Positions 1-6,442 of a DNA stretch of 8,460 nucleotides are shown here, piece after piece. Where the stretch lies: the NCBI GenBank assembly GCA_025361385.1, contig JANYAJ010000284.1, forward strand, positions 1 through 8,460, given 5' to 3'. The number at the start of each line of letters is the position of its first letter. Positions within the stretch are counted from its first letter, which is position 1. A program made the translations under genes and the position numbers. Below the pieces are notes generated by a model, which did no database searches, was not told where the DNA came from, and saw only the letters and a program-made list of their open reading frames with translations. This stretch comes from Nitrospira sp. (GTDB taxonomy: Bacteria; Nitrospirota; Nitrospiria; Nitrospirales; Nitrospiraceae).

Positions 1-105
1 TCTCGTTCGTGTTGCCATCGTCTGCTCCATTTCATCGCCCTGTAGGGGCATCAACGGTAGCAGATTCTCCACTTATCAGCTTGTTCAAATTTCCGGGGCC
101 ACTTC

Positions 106-972
106 TTATTCCCCTCCAACATGCCCAGGGCGGATGTCGAAAGAGACATCGTTGAGGTGCCCTTCCTCCGTTTCGTCGACCAGCTTGGCCCGTTCGTCTG
201 GTGAGAGCATGTCGGGGTCATAGTTGGTGATGACCGTTCGTCCGATGATTTGCTTTCGCAGGGTGTAGGTGTTGTCCTTCTGGTTGTAGGTCACGAGATA
301 CTCTTTCTGTAACGATTGGAAGCCTTCGGCTGTGACCGAGTTGGCGGGAATCGTCCAGGTCCGATTGTAGACGAGCGGTTCGGCATGGAGCTGGTTCCGG
401 TCTTGAATAGTCGAGAGATGCGTCACCACCCGGCGGAACATCTCGTAGCCTGTTCGATCTGCCGGCGTATTGAGATAGGCGACCTCCTGGCCGTTCTGTC
501 TGATCCGCAGTTCCTGCGTCATCAGTCTGAGCATCAGATCGATGTCGTACCGTTGCCGAAGGAGGAGGATGAACTTGGTTTCCTGAAAGGGAGTCAAGAG
601 CCGTTTGGTAAACTCTTCCCCTTCGATCGGCACGATACTGATGGTGGGGTTTTCCGCTACGCTGCCCCCGAAGATGGGCACGAGCGCCCTGCTGGACTCT
701 CCTGTCAGGGCCGGAGTGGCTCCCGCGCTGACACGGAAATCGAACGTCGCGGCGATATTCGAGACGCCGGTGAAATGAATCGGTTGATGCTGATGGGCGC
801 GGGCGATATTGATGAGCAGTTGTTTGGAGACGGCATCCGTGACCGCCTGGTCATACGTCGTCACGGCGCGATTCAGCGTAATAGGGGAGAGGCAGCCGGT
901 CACGGCCAGGCTGCAGAAGACTCCGGCCAGGGTGAATTGCACGAAGGATGTTGAACGTTGCCGCATCGGCAT
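106..972 (-). CDS. Putative outer-membrane or periplasmic lipoprotein, function unknown
   Basis: A 288-residue protein with a lipoprotein signal: a basic start (MRQR), a hydrophobic stretch and a lipobox ending VTGC, with the lipidated cysteine at about residue 27. The mature part has long conserved-looking blocks, such as QLLINIARAHQHQPIHFTG soon after the cysteine and EEFTKRLLTPFQE about 70 residues later. I associate these with a family of uncharacterised proteobacterial and Nitrospira-like lipoproteins, from memory and not from a search. No catalytic motif is visible. The frame is open back to a TTG at 996, but ATG at 972 (or 966) puts the positive residues directly before the hydrophobic core, so I chose 972. 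No strong ribosome site precedes any of these starts. A weak promoter-like pair lies upstream (TTGTGT at 1024-1019, TTATTT at 1000-995, 18-base spacer). The gene faces away from all the others. Confidence 0.8.
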   Translation of the reverse strand: MPMRQRSTSFVQFTLAGVFCSLAVTGCLSPITLNRAVTTYDQAVTDAVSKQLLINIARAHQHQPIHFTGVSNIAATFDFRVSAGATPALTGESSRALVPIFGGSVAENPTISIVPIEGEEFTKRLLTPFQETKFILLLRQRYDIDLMLRLMTQELRIRQNGQEVAYLNTPADRTGYEMFRRVVTHLSTIQDRNQLHAEPLVYNRTWTIPANSVTAEGFQSLQKEYLVTYNQKDNTYTLRKQIIGRTVITNYDPDMLSPDERAKLVDETEEGHLNDVSFDIRPGHVGGE

Positions 973-1213
973 ATGAAGGGTCTTCGAGCGAGTCAAATAA
1001 TTCTTCGGCAGATTTGTAACACAACTGGCAGGGGATGCCTAGCGGATCGAGACAAGGATCTGTCATCGGACAGGACGGATCTCGTTGGGGCACGTCGGTC
1101 TGTGCCCCCTGCAATCTTGACAGGTTTCCTCGGCAGGTCTAGCCTGAGCGCCCAGGTGGCGTTGCGATTCGTTTGGTGCGGCGCCAGAGCATCTTCCACC
1201 GAGGAGGCCAAGC

Positions 1214-1438
1214 ATGAACCAAAAGAGACGCATCCACGATGCGATCGTGGGATTTGTGGTCACGGCCGGAGTCGCGCTGGGACATTATGTCAGCGCCCAT
1301 TGGCTGATTCTGCCGGCGGTGATCGGTGTCACGCTGATGCAGAGCGGCCTCACGGGGTTTTGCCCGGTCTACTTCCTGCTCGACCGTCTCCTTCCCTCCG
1401 AGGGCGCGTCCGGCTCGTCCAGTTGCTGCGCCAAGTAA
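1214..1438 (+). CDS. DUF2892 / YgaP-type small inner-membrane protein
   Basis: A 74-residue protein with a basic N-terminus (MNQKRR), two closely spaced hydrophobic segments (about residues 11-28 and 30-48) and the family hallmark LTGFCPVY at 46-53. This matches the DUF2892 domain, found alone in many bacteria and as the membrane part of YgaP-type rhodanese proteins. The biochemical role of the stand-alone form is not established. A perfect GAGGAGG at 1201-1207 lies six bases before the ATG, so the start is firm. The C-terminus ends in a Ser/Gly-rich tail with adjacent cysteines (SSSCCAK, Cys71-Cys72). With Cys50 in the GFCP motif this hints at thiol or metal chemistry, which is inference. 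It is transcribed divergently from the lipoprotein gene, with about 240 bases between them. Confidence 0.82.
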   Translation: MNQKRRIHDAIVGFVVTAGVALGHYVSAHWLILPAVIGVTLMQSGLTGFCPVYFLLDRLLPSEGASGSSSCCAK

Positions 1439-1628
1439 GCGAAGCAGTTCGCCCTGTCTGTTGGTGAGGCAGCCACGGTACCGCTGCCCGGCTCCTTGCT
1501 CTGAGAGCAGGAAGGGGTGCACTGTTGTGATGGGCGTTCACAACCAAGCTTGTTGCCGAGATCTGGAACACCGCGAGATCGACCTCACCCTCTCCATGAT
1601 TCCCGCCCTATTCGACTGTCGACTCTCG

Positions 1629-1657
1629 TTGCATTGCAGCAGCGGTCTCTTGATAAT
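1629..1657 (+). promoter_or_regulatory. Sigma-70-like promoter for the ion transporter
   Basis: TTGCAT at 1629-1634 and GATAAT at 1652-1657 are separated by exactly 17 bases. Both hexamers match four or five of six consensus positions. Transcription would start near 1664, giving a leader of roughly 44 bases before the transporter ATG at 1708. It is a sequence match only. Confidence 0.5.
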
Positions 1658-1707
1658 GCCTGCACGATTCTGAACCCTCGTCATCCTTTCGGCGCAAGAG
1701 GTATTGC

Positions 1708-3048
1708 ATGTCTTCTGTGTCTCTGTCCCTGCTCATCTTCGGCCTGTGCTACCTGGTCATCATCACCGAGCGGATCCATAAAACGATTGTGGCGTTGTTC
1801 GGGGCGGCGCTGATGATCGGGCTGGGTGTGCTGTCCCAAGAGGAGGCGTTTTATTCCCATGAGTTTGGGGTGGACTATAACGTCGTGTTTCTGTTGATCG
1901 GGATGATGGTGATCGTGAACATTGTCCGGGAGACCGGTCTCTTCGAGGTTTTGGCGATCTGGGCGGCACAGCGGGCCGACGCGAAGCCGTTTCGTCTGCT
2001 GGTGTTGCTCGCGCTGTTGACGGCCGGGCTCTCGGCCATGCTGGATAACGTGACCACCGTGCTGCTGATGGCGCCTGTCACGTTGGCCATCACCAAGCGA
2101 TTGGAACTCAATCCCATTATATTTCTGGTGACGGAGGCGCTCGCGTCGAATATAGGCGGGACCGCGACGCTGGTCGGCGATCCGCCCAATATTATGATCG
2201 CCAGCAAGGCTGAAATAGGCTACCTCGACTTTCTCATGGTCTTGGGTCCTATCTCCTTGTTGATCATGGCTGTGTTCGTGGCGACGCTGTGGCTGATCTA
2301 CGGGCGCAACATGACGGTGTCGCCGCATCTGCGAACGGCGGTGTTGGCATTGAATTCACGGGAGGCCGTGCCGGATCGGCCGTTTATGAACCGCTGTCTC
2401 TGGCTGCTGGGGGTCGTCAATGCGGGGTTCTGTCTGCATTCGCTCATTCATCTTGAACCGGCCACGATCGCTCTGCTCGGTGCGAGCCTGTTCATGCTGC
2501 TGGGACATGCGAGGCGGAAACCGGAGGATGTCGAGGAATTGTCATACCTCACCGATGTCGAATGGAAAACTATCTTCTTCTTTATCGGGTTGTTTATATT
2601 GGTCGGTGGTTTGGTCAAGGTCGGCGTGATCCGTTACCTGGCCGATCAGTTGGTGGCGGTGACGCAGGGGAATCTTGCCGGATCCACGATGGCGGTGCTG
2701 TGGGGATCGGCCTTCCTCTCCGCCGCCATCGATAACATTCCCTATGTCGCGGCGATGAATCCGTTGATCGTGGACCTCGCCCGGTCGCTGCACCCTGAGA
2801 TTTCCGATTACACCACCTTGGTGCATCAGCCGGACATCATCCCGCTCTGGTGGGCGCTGGCGCTCGGAGCCTGTCTGGGAGGAAATGGTACGATCATCGG
2901 AGCCAGCGCGAACGTCGTGATTGTGGATATGGCTCGCAAAGCCGGCTATCCCATTTCATTCTGGCAGTTTTTCAAGTTTGGATTTCCTGTTATGGTGGGG
3001 TCGATCCTCATGAGTTCGTTGTATCTCTGGTTCCTTTTTCTCCGCTGA
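1708..3048 (+). CDS. ArsB/NhaD-type ion transporter (SLC13/ion transporter superfamily)
   Basis: A 446-residue polytopic membrane protein, about the usual length for ArsB/NhaD permeases, with roughly ten to twelve hydrophobic segments. The two-fold repeat of the family is clear. The first half has LDNVTTVLLMAPVT (112-125) and SNIGGTATLVGDPPNI (147-162). The second half has EWKTIFFFIGLF (285-296), SAAIDNIPYVA (338-348) and GGNGTIIGASANVV (391-404). The paired DN motifs (Asp113-Asn114, Asp342-Asn343) and the glycine-rich hairpin loops are the expected transport-site features. Members move Na+/H+, arsenite or organic anions, and sequence alone does not settle the substrate here. There is no arsR or arsC beside it, which argues mildly against arsenite. 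AGAGG at 1697-1701 sits six bases before the ATG. The gene stands alone, with its own promoter candidate upstream and a hairpin after the stop. Confidence 0.88.
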   Translation: MSSVSLSLLIFGLCYLVIITERIHKTIVALFGAALMIGLGVLSQEEAFYSHEFGVDYNVVFLLIGMMVIVNIVRETGLFEVLAIWAAQRADAKPFRLLVLLALLTAGLSAMLDNVTTVLLMAPVTLAITKRLELNPIIFLVTEALASNIGGTATLVGDPPNIMIASKAEIGYLDFLMVLGPISLLIMAVFVATLWLIYGRNMTVSPHLRTAVLALNSREAVPDRPFMNRCLWLLGVVNAGFCLHSLIHLEPATIALLGASLFMLLGHARRKPEDVEELSYLTDVEWKTIFFFIGLFILVGGLVKVGVIRYLADQLVAVTQGNLAGSTMAVLWGSAFLSAAIDNIPYVAAMNPLIVDLARSLHPEISDYTTLVHQPDIIPLWWALALGACLGGNGTIIGASANVVIVDMARKAGYPISFWQFFKFGFPVMVGSILMSSLYLWFLFLR

Positions 3049-3446
3049 CTTCGTCCCTCACAAGGGGACGATCTTCAGTCAAGTCCGGCCCAGGTCCAGG
3101 TTGCGGGGGGGCGCCCCTTCCGTTTGGCGCGCGGTTCATCCAAGCGGCTAAATTCGGATCCGTCATCCCGGGGCCTATCCGATGGTGACCCTCCTGCTGT
3201 GACAAGTCTTCCGCCGCCATCTGCGTCTTGCTCGGTCCGGGGAAAATCCACCCAATATTTCAGCGAAGTCCCCTTCCGGTATTCCCGTGTTTGTGACGTT
3301 GCCTCCGGCCGCATCTCTAGGCGTCTTCACGGACGGTGCCTGGTCTTTTTCCTGACGTATCGTGTAGATCGTCTGGAAATCCACAAATTGTTTCTTGATC
3401 TCTGGGGTGTTGTGTACAGTGTGCCTCAGGAAGGTGAGGGAGACAT
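3049..3446. other. 398-base gap between transporter and PilZ gene
   Basis: No convincing gene. It opens with the hairpin at 3051-3071 and has a GC-rich palindrome GGGGCGCCCC near 3108-3117. On the minus strand one frame is free of stops from 3477 down to a stop at 3175, and its conceptual product has protein-like composition in the first half. Its only start is a GTG at 3384 without a clear ribosome site. I treat it as noncoding or a gene remnant. The last bases hold the ribosome site of the PilZ gene. Confidence 0.5.
3051..3071 (+). terminator. Possible terminator hairpin after the transporter
   Basis: The arms TCGTCCCT (3051-3058) and GGGGACGA (3064-3071) form an eight-pair stem with one G-U pair and a five-base loop, beginning two bases after the transporter stop codon. 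Only a short TCTT follows instead of a long T run, so it may be a weak intrinsic terminator or a 3'-end stabilising hairpin. Confidence 0.4.
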
Positions 3447-3827
3447 ATGGAAAACGACAGTGTAGGGAAAGACAAGTTCATCAACTTTCGCGAGCATGCC
3501 AGGCTCCGCATCCCCGTCCCCTTTACCTGTTCAATCGCCCGAAAAGGCGTCTCACGTTGGTTCAGCAAGGATAGTCTTGGTATCGGTGTGGTTTACGATG
3601 TATCGATGAAGGGGGCGCGCGTGTCGAGCGAAGCCCCCATCAAACCGGGCGATCAGGTGATGGTGACCTTGCAGCTGCCTAAACAGCTTGCACCCGTGGC
3701 CGTTGAGCGCGCCACGGTCCGGTGGGCGAAGGAACAGACATTCGGATTGGAATTCATGCATCTGACGTTCACGGGTGCCTTGCAACTCAAGAGATTCATT
3801 GCGCTCCACGCCATCCCTTCCGTCTAG
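3447..3827 (+). CDS. PilZ domain protein (predicted c-di-GMP receptor)
   Basis: A 126-residue cytosolic protein that is almost entirely one PilZ domain. Both c-di-GMP-binding signatures are present: RxxxR as REHAR (Arg15-Arg19), followed by RIPVPF, and DxSxxG as DVSMKG (Asp51-Gly56). The barrel continues through VTLQLP (73-78), the VRW strand (91-93) and the closing FGLEF (99-103). With the ligand residues intact, it probably binds c-di-GMP. PilZ-only proteins act as adaptors for motility, polysaccharide export or enzyme control, and no partner is encoded beside it. The purine-rich AAGGTGAGGG at 3431-3440 precedes the ATG by six bases. There is no signal peptide or membrane segment. It is separated by several hundred bases from both neighbours, so it is probably transcribed alone. 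Confidence 0.87.
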   Translation: MENDSVGKDKFINFREHARLRIPVPFTCSIARKGVSRWFSKDSLGIGVVYDVSMKGARVSSEAPIKPGDQVMVTLQLPKQLAPVAVERATVRWAKEQTFGLEFMHLTFTGALQLKRFIALHAIPSV

Positions 3828-4155
3828 CGATTCCTCCAATCTGACTGGCTGGCCTGCCTATTGTCCTCCCTTTCGTGAGCAGGAATCCTACGGTGAAGGA
3901 ATTCCCTCAAGGTTGTAGGGCGATGACTACAGCGGGAGGATCTCTGTGAAATCGGTGAGATAGAGTGCTTTGACCTCGAACGGTGCACTCGCATTCCTTC
4001 GTAGGGATTGGCCTCTCCTCTCAGAAACAGAGACGATCTATCGAAATGCCTTATAATCAGGCGGTCGGCTCTCCCTGCTGTTGCGGTACGGTGTTTGCTC
4101 TTTCTTCAAGACTCAGAGGACATCCAGCCCGCTCAACAAGATTGGAGGCCTGAGT
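3828..4155. other. 328-base gap between the two PilZ-type genes
   Basis: No gene is supported. The stretch holds a good -10 hexamer at 4052-4057 (separate entry) and the ribosome site GGAGG at 4144-4148 for the next gene. There is a short imperfect inverted pair, TGTAG and CTACA, near 3915-3933. I looked for a c-di-GMP riboswitch core and did not see one. Confidence 0.5.
4052..4057 (+). promoter_or_regulatory. -10 element (TATAAT) upstream of the second PilZ-like gene
   Basis: A perfect TATAAT lies about 100 bases before the ATG at 4156. At the 17-base distance the -35 region reads AGAGAC, which is not a good sigma-70 match, so an activator or a different sigma factor might be needed, or the match may be chance. 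A leader of roughly 90 bases would result. Confidence 0.3.
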
Positions 4156-4605
4156 ATGGCGACGCAGACTCTCGACGCAAGGCGTTCTCTCCGTTCGGCG
4201 ATCATCGCGCAGGAGCAGTACATCGGAGAGATCGATCTCCAGCAGGCCTCTGCCGTGCTGTCGGCGACGATCACTCCTCCGGCGCGCCGTGGTGAGGCGC
4301 GCGTCGAGTATCGGTCGATGTGTACCTATGAGATCTTCGAAGCCGATGATGCCCAGTCCGTCGTCATCGAGCAGGGAGAGGCCTTTGCATTGAACCGGAG
4401 CACGGAGGGAATCCTTCTGATCATGGGCAAGGCCCCACAGAACAAACAATCGATCGAAGTCCATACCTCCCGCTTTGGATGGGGCAAGACGGTGAACGTG
4501 TTTGAGGTCCGATGGAGCAAACCCGTTCAGGTGGAGTCCCTGGGACAGCTATACCTGGTTGGATGCCGACGGACATTCGGCCCCTGTCACTATCTTTCCT
4601 TTTGA
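4156..4605 (+). CDS. Divergent PilZ-like domain protein
   Basis: A 149-residue soluble protein. After a roughly 40-residue helical lead (LDARRSLRSAIIAQEQ) it shows a degenerate PilZ pattern: RxxxR as RGEAR (45-49), then beta-rich sequence, and NRSTEG (80-85) where DxSxxG is expected, with Asn for Asp. The C-terminal part is distinctive: NVFEVRWSKP (114-123), then QLYLVGCRRTFGPCHY (131-146) with Cys137 and Cys144. The fold call is moderately sure. Binding of c-di-GMP is plausible because Asn occurs at that site in known receptors. The frame is open further back to 4081, but GGAGG at 4144-4148 lies seven bases before the ATG at 4156, so I chose that start. A CBS protein gene follows after 133 bases with a strong hairpin between, so shared transcription is possible but not shown. 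Confidence 0.8.
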   Translation: MATQTLDARRSLRSAIIAQEQYIGEIDLQQASAVLSATITPPARRGEARVEYRSMCTYEIFEADDAQSVVIEQGEAFALNRSTEGILLIMGKAPQNKQSIEVHTSRFGWGKTVNVFEVRWSKPVQVESLGQLYLVGCRRTFGPCHYLSF

Positions 4606-4669
4606 AATTCCTCCACCGGCTGAGACCCGATCTCCCGCCCGAAATGCCCCACAGTGCATTGGCCGCTTG

Positions 4670-4690
4670 CCCTCGCTGATCCAGCGGGGG
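4670..4690 (+). other. GC-rich hairpin between PilZ-like and CBS genes
   Basis: CCCTCGCTG (4670-4678) and CAGCGGGGG (4682-4690) pair over nine positions with one U-G pair and a three-base loop. No T run follows, so it is not a textbook intrinsic terminator. It could pause transcription, stabilise the upstream mRNA or separate expression of the two genes. Confidence 0.35.
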
Positions 4691-4738
4691 TAAGATCGGC
4701 CATTCCCTGCCGTTATTCATTTAGACATAGGAGGCGCC

Positions 4739-5512
4739 ATGGACCGGACGCGCACTACTCCCAAGAAGCCACGGGTCTCTCTTGACCGCAGTATCGAGCG
4801 ATTGCGCAAGCAACTCGCCGATTTCGCTCCCTATCTGGGGAAAGGCACACCGACACGCAGCCTGGATGAATTCGATCTGGAAACAGAGCGGCTGATTGCC
4901 GATCTGCTGGGGGAGACCTCCGAGTCGTTGGAGGCCTATGAATATGCAGAGGTGGGCGAGGCTGCGGGATTAGTGAACATGACGGATGAGGCGCCGGAAG
5001 GCACTGGCATGGATAGCCTGCGCCAAAGCCTCTTGCAGCGGAGCCGGGTCTTGGAGACCTGCATCTCCGAGCTGGAGGCGCGCCGGTCCGACGAACCCAA
5101 AAAACACAAGACGGGTCGGCAGGTCCTCACCGGTCCCCAGGTGGCCGAACACATGTCCTTCGAAATCAGGAATGTGTCGCACGATGCCAGTCTGCGCGAC
5201 GCAGGGCAGCTGATGCAGCAATGGAAGCTGGGCTCGCTGCTCGTGACGGATCGCCAGTCCTATGTGGGCTTCATCACCGATTCAATCCTGGCCCGCGAGG
5301 TCGTCGCTAAGGGGCTGGATCCCAATACAACCCTCGTCAAATCCTGTATGCGGAATCCGCTGGTGGCGATCGATGGCGAGAAGTCTATTCTTGATGCGGT
5401 ACGGCTGATGAAGGACCAGTCCACGCGGCATCTGGCTGTCACCCAGGATGGAGCGATCATCGGCGTGATCTCAGTCAGCAACATTCTCCGATACTATTCG
5501 GGCGTCGTCTAA
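4739..5512 (+). CDS. Two-CBS-domain protein with helical N-terminal extension
   Basis: A 257-residue soluble protein. Residues about 1-125 are charged and helical in character (SIERLRKQLADF at 18-29, LRQSLLQRSRVLETCISELEAR at 94-115, the second coiled-coil-like) and match no domain I recognise. Two CBS motifs follow, at about 136-190 and 200-254. Each has the hydrophobic-Asp/Ser/Gly pattern: VGFITDSIL in the first, IGVISVSNIL in the second. Tandem CBS motifs form a Bateman module that usually binds AMP, ATP or S-adenosyl compounds and controls a partner. This protein has no attached enzyme or channel, so it probably acts on another protein, perhaps through the N-terminal helices. AGGAGG at 4729-4734 is four bases before the ATG, giving a firm start. 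It sits between a PilZ-like gene and a zinc-ribbon gene. Confidence 0.88.
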   Translation: MDRTRTTPKKPRVSLDRSIERLRKQLADFAPYLGKGTPTRSLDEFDLETERLIADLLGETSESLEAYEYAEVGEAAGLVNMTDEAPEGTGMDSLRQSLLQRSRVLETCISELEARRSDEPKKHKTGRQVLTGPQVAEHMSFEIRNVSHDASLRDAGQLMQQWKLGSLLVTDRQSYVGFITDSILAREVVAKGLDPNTTLVKSCMRNPLVAIDGEKSILDAVRLMKDQSTRHLAVTQDGAIIGVISVSNILRYYSGVV

Positions 5513-5545
5513 CGACAGATCGTCCCTCGTTCGTGAAATGCCGTT

Positions 5546-5559
5546 CATCTTGCGAGATG
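5546..5559 (+). other. Small hairpin downstream of the CBS gene
   Basis: CATCT and AGATG form a five-pair stem with a TGCG loop about 34 bases after the CBS stop, followed by a T-rich run (CGTTTCTTGTT). It is a weak terminator candidate. Confidence 0.25.
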
Positions 5560-5620
5560 CGTTTCTTGTTCATGCCATCAGCGATCAGCCATTCGCTCTT
5601 ATCAGAACGGGAGGTGCGAC

Positions 5621-5980
5621 ATGGGTCCAACCAAGGCAATCGTGAAAGAGAACAAGCTCTACGAGGTGGTGGGGGGCAAGTTGATCAAGGACGGGTTCGC
5701 GAGTCGGCATGAACTCGACGACTATGTGAACCATCATTATCTGACATTGCCGGTGCTCGACAACGCGGGGAATCCATGGCTGCTCGATGGGAAGCCGGTC
5801 TACTGTCTTCGCGGTACGCAATACGAAACCGTGGACGATCAGAAGGTCCACCTTGCTCGGTGCCTCAATTGTGGAGGCATGGGGATCCGGGCGGACGAGG
5901 TGACGGTCGAGTCGGATTGCATCCGTTGCCTGGCCTGCGGGCAAGAATTCGATGCGCGATTGGAAATGATGGAGACGTAG
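5621..5980 (+). CDS. Small zinc-ribbon-like protein, function unknown
   Basis: A 119-residue soluble protein. The N-terminal half (KENKLYEVVGGKLIKDGF, then a basic/acidic helix RHELDDYVNHHY) resembles no domain I can name. The C-terminal half holds six cysteines: Cys62 (PVYCLRG), CLNC at 81-84 and CIRCLACG at 100-107. The two knuckles about 15 residues apart are the pattern of a zinc ribbon, and the third cysteine of the second knuckle could allow an alternative metal site. DNA, RNA or protein binding are all possible, and nothing here decides between them. GGGAGGT at 5609-5615 gives a firm start five bases downstream. It follows the CBS gene by 108 bases and precedes a long gap with nested inverted repeats. 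There is no signal peptide. Confidence 0.78.
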   Translation: MGPTKAIVKENKLYEVVGGKLIKDGFASRHELDDYVNHHYLTLPVLDNAGNPWLLDGKPVYCLRGTQYETVDDQKVHLARCLNCGGMGIRADEVTVESDCIRCLACGQEFDARLEMMET

Positions 5981-5987
5981 GGGGGAG

Positions 5988-6072
5988 CTGCCTGGTCAGT
6001 GTCCTGCGCTCGCGCAATGTGCGGGCCTGGAAGGTCGTGCTGGGACGTACCAGCACGACAGCAACCAGGCAG
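5988..6072. repeat. Outer inverted repeat of a nested pair
   Basis: CTGCCTGGT (5988-5996) and its exact reverse complement ACCAGGCAG (6064-6072) can close a nine-pair stem eight bases after the zinc-ribbon stop. It encloses the perfect hairpin at 6034-6059 and a GC-rich stretch (5997-6033) with its own short self-complementary bits (GCGC TC GCGC). Together they could fold as a three-way-junction RNA of about 85 bases. Confidence 0.55.
6034..6059. repeat. Perfect 10-bp hairpin inside the nested repeat
   Basis: GTCGTGCTGG (6034-6043) and CCAGCACGAC (6050-6059) are exact reverse complements with a six-base loop GACGTA. No T run follows, so it is not a standard intrinsic terminator. It may be an mRNA 3'-end structure, part of a structured RNA, a protein-binding palindrome or a small palindromic repeat element. 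Confidence 0.65.
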
Positions 6073-6442
6073 TTCTCCAGAAGAAGCGTCGAAAGTCAGT
6101 CAGTCCCTATCCCTGAAGAACGTATGAGCGAGCCTGAAGTCAGCATGATTGTCCGGTGATGGAAAAGTAGAAGAATCTCAGTCTTTGTCGATTTCAGTTC
6201 GTGAATTCAGTGTCTTACCCCGCAGTCGCTCCATACAAGTACTACCAGGCAGATATCCCACGATAATGTCATCGCAGGAACAGCTTCGGCTGGACAACGA
6301 CCTGCCTCTCGTCGCCTTCCTGACCTCCTTGGCCGGTCCATGTAACCTTTCCACCTGTCGGAGCGACTGAATAGATGAAGGGATGCAGGTGCGACATCGA
6401 TCAGTTGCTTCAATGGCAGGTACTTTCATCAAGGAGGTCTCT

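Larger units (their letters stand above)
5981..6442. other. 462-base gap between zinc-ribbon gene and Spy-like gene
   Basis: No gene is supported in either strand; the open frames here have noncoding composition and no ribosome sites. The first 90 bases hold two nested perfect inverted repeats (separate entries). The sequence ACCAGGCAG of the outer right arm recurs at 6244-6252. A GATAAT at 6262-6267 lacks a matching -35. The last bases carry AAGGAGGT (6431-6438) for the next gene. Any control region for the Spy-like gene must lie here. Confidence 0.5.

Noticed and set aside
316..954. Long plus-strand open frame across the lipoprotein gene
   Set aside because: It is antisense to the lipoprotein, with skewed composition and no ribosome site.
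1468..1511. Hairpins GGCAGC/GCTGCC (1468-1488) and CTTGCT/AGCAGG after the DUF2892 gene as terminators
   Set aside because: Stems are short and no T run follows either of them.
1681..2328. Minus-strand open frame over the transporter rich in His, Arg and Gln
   Set aside because: Antisense shadow of a clear membrane transporter; composition is typical of reverse-read coding DNA.
3828..4155. c-di-GMP riboswitch upstream of the PilZ-like gene
   Set aside because: I looked for the conserved GEMM core and did not find it.
6277..6313. GGAAC-like -35 for an ECF sigma factor upstream of the Spy-like gene
   Set aside because: No matching -10 element (CGTC or TCTGA type) occurs at the needed 16-17 base spacing.
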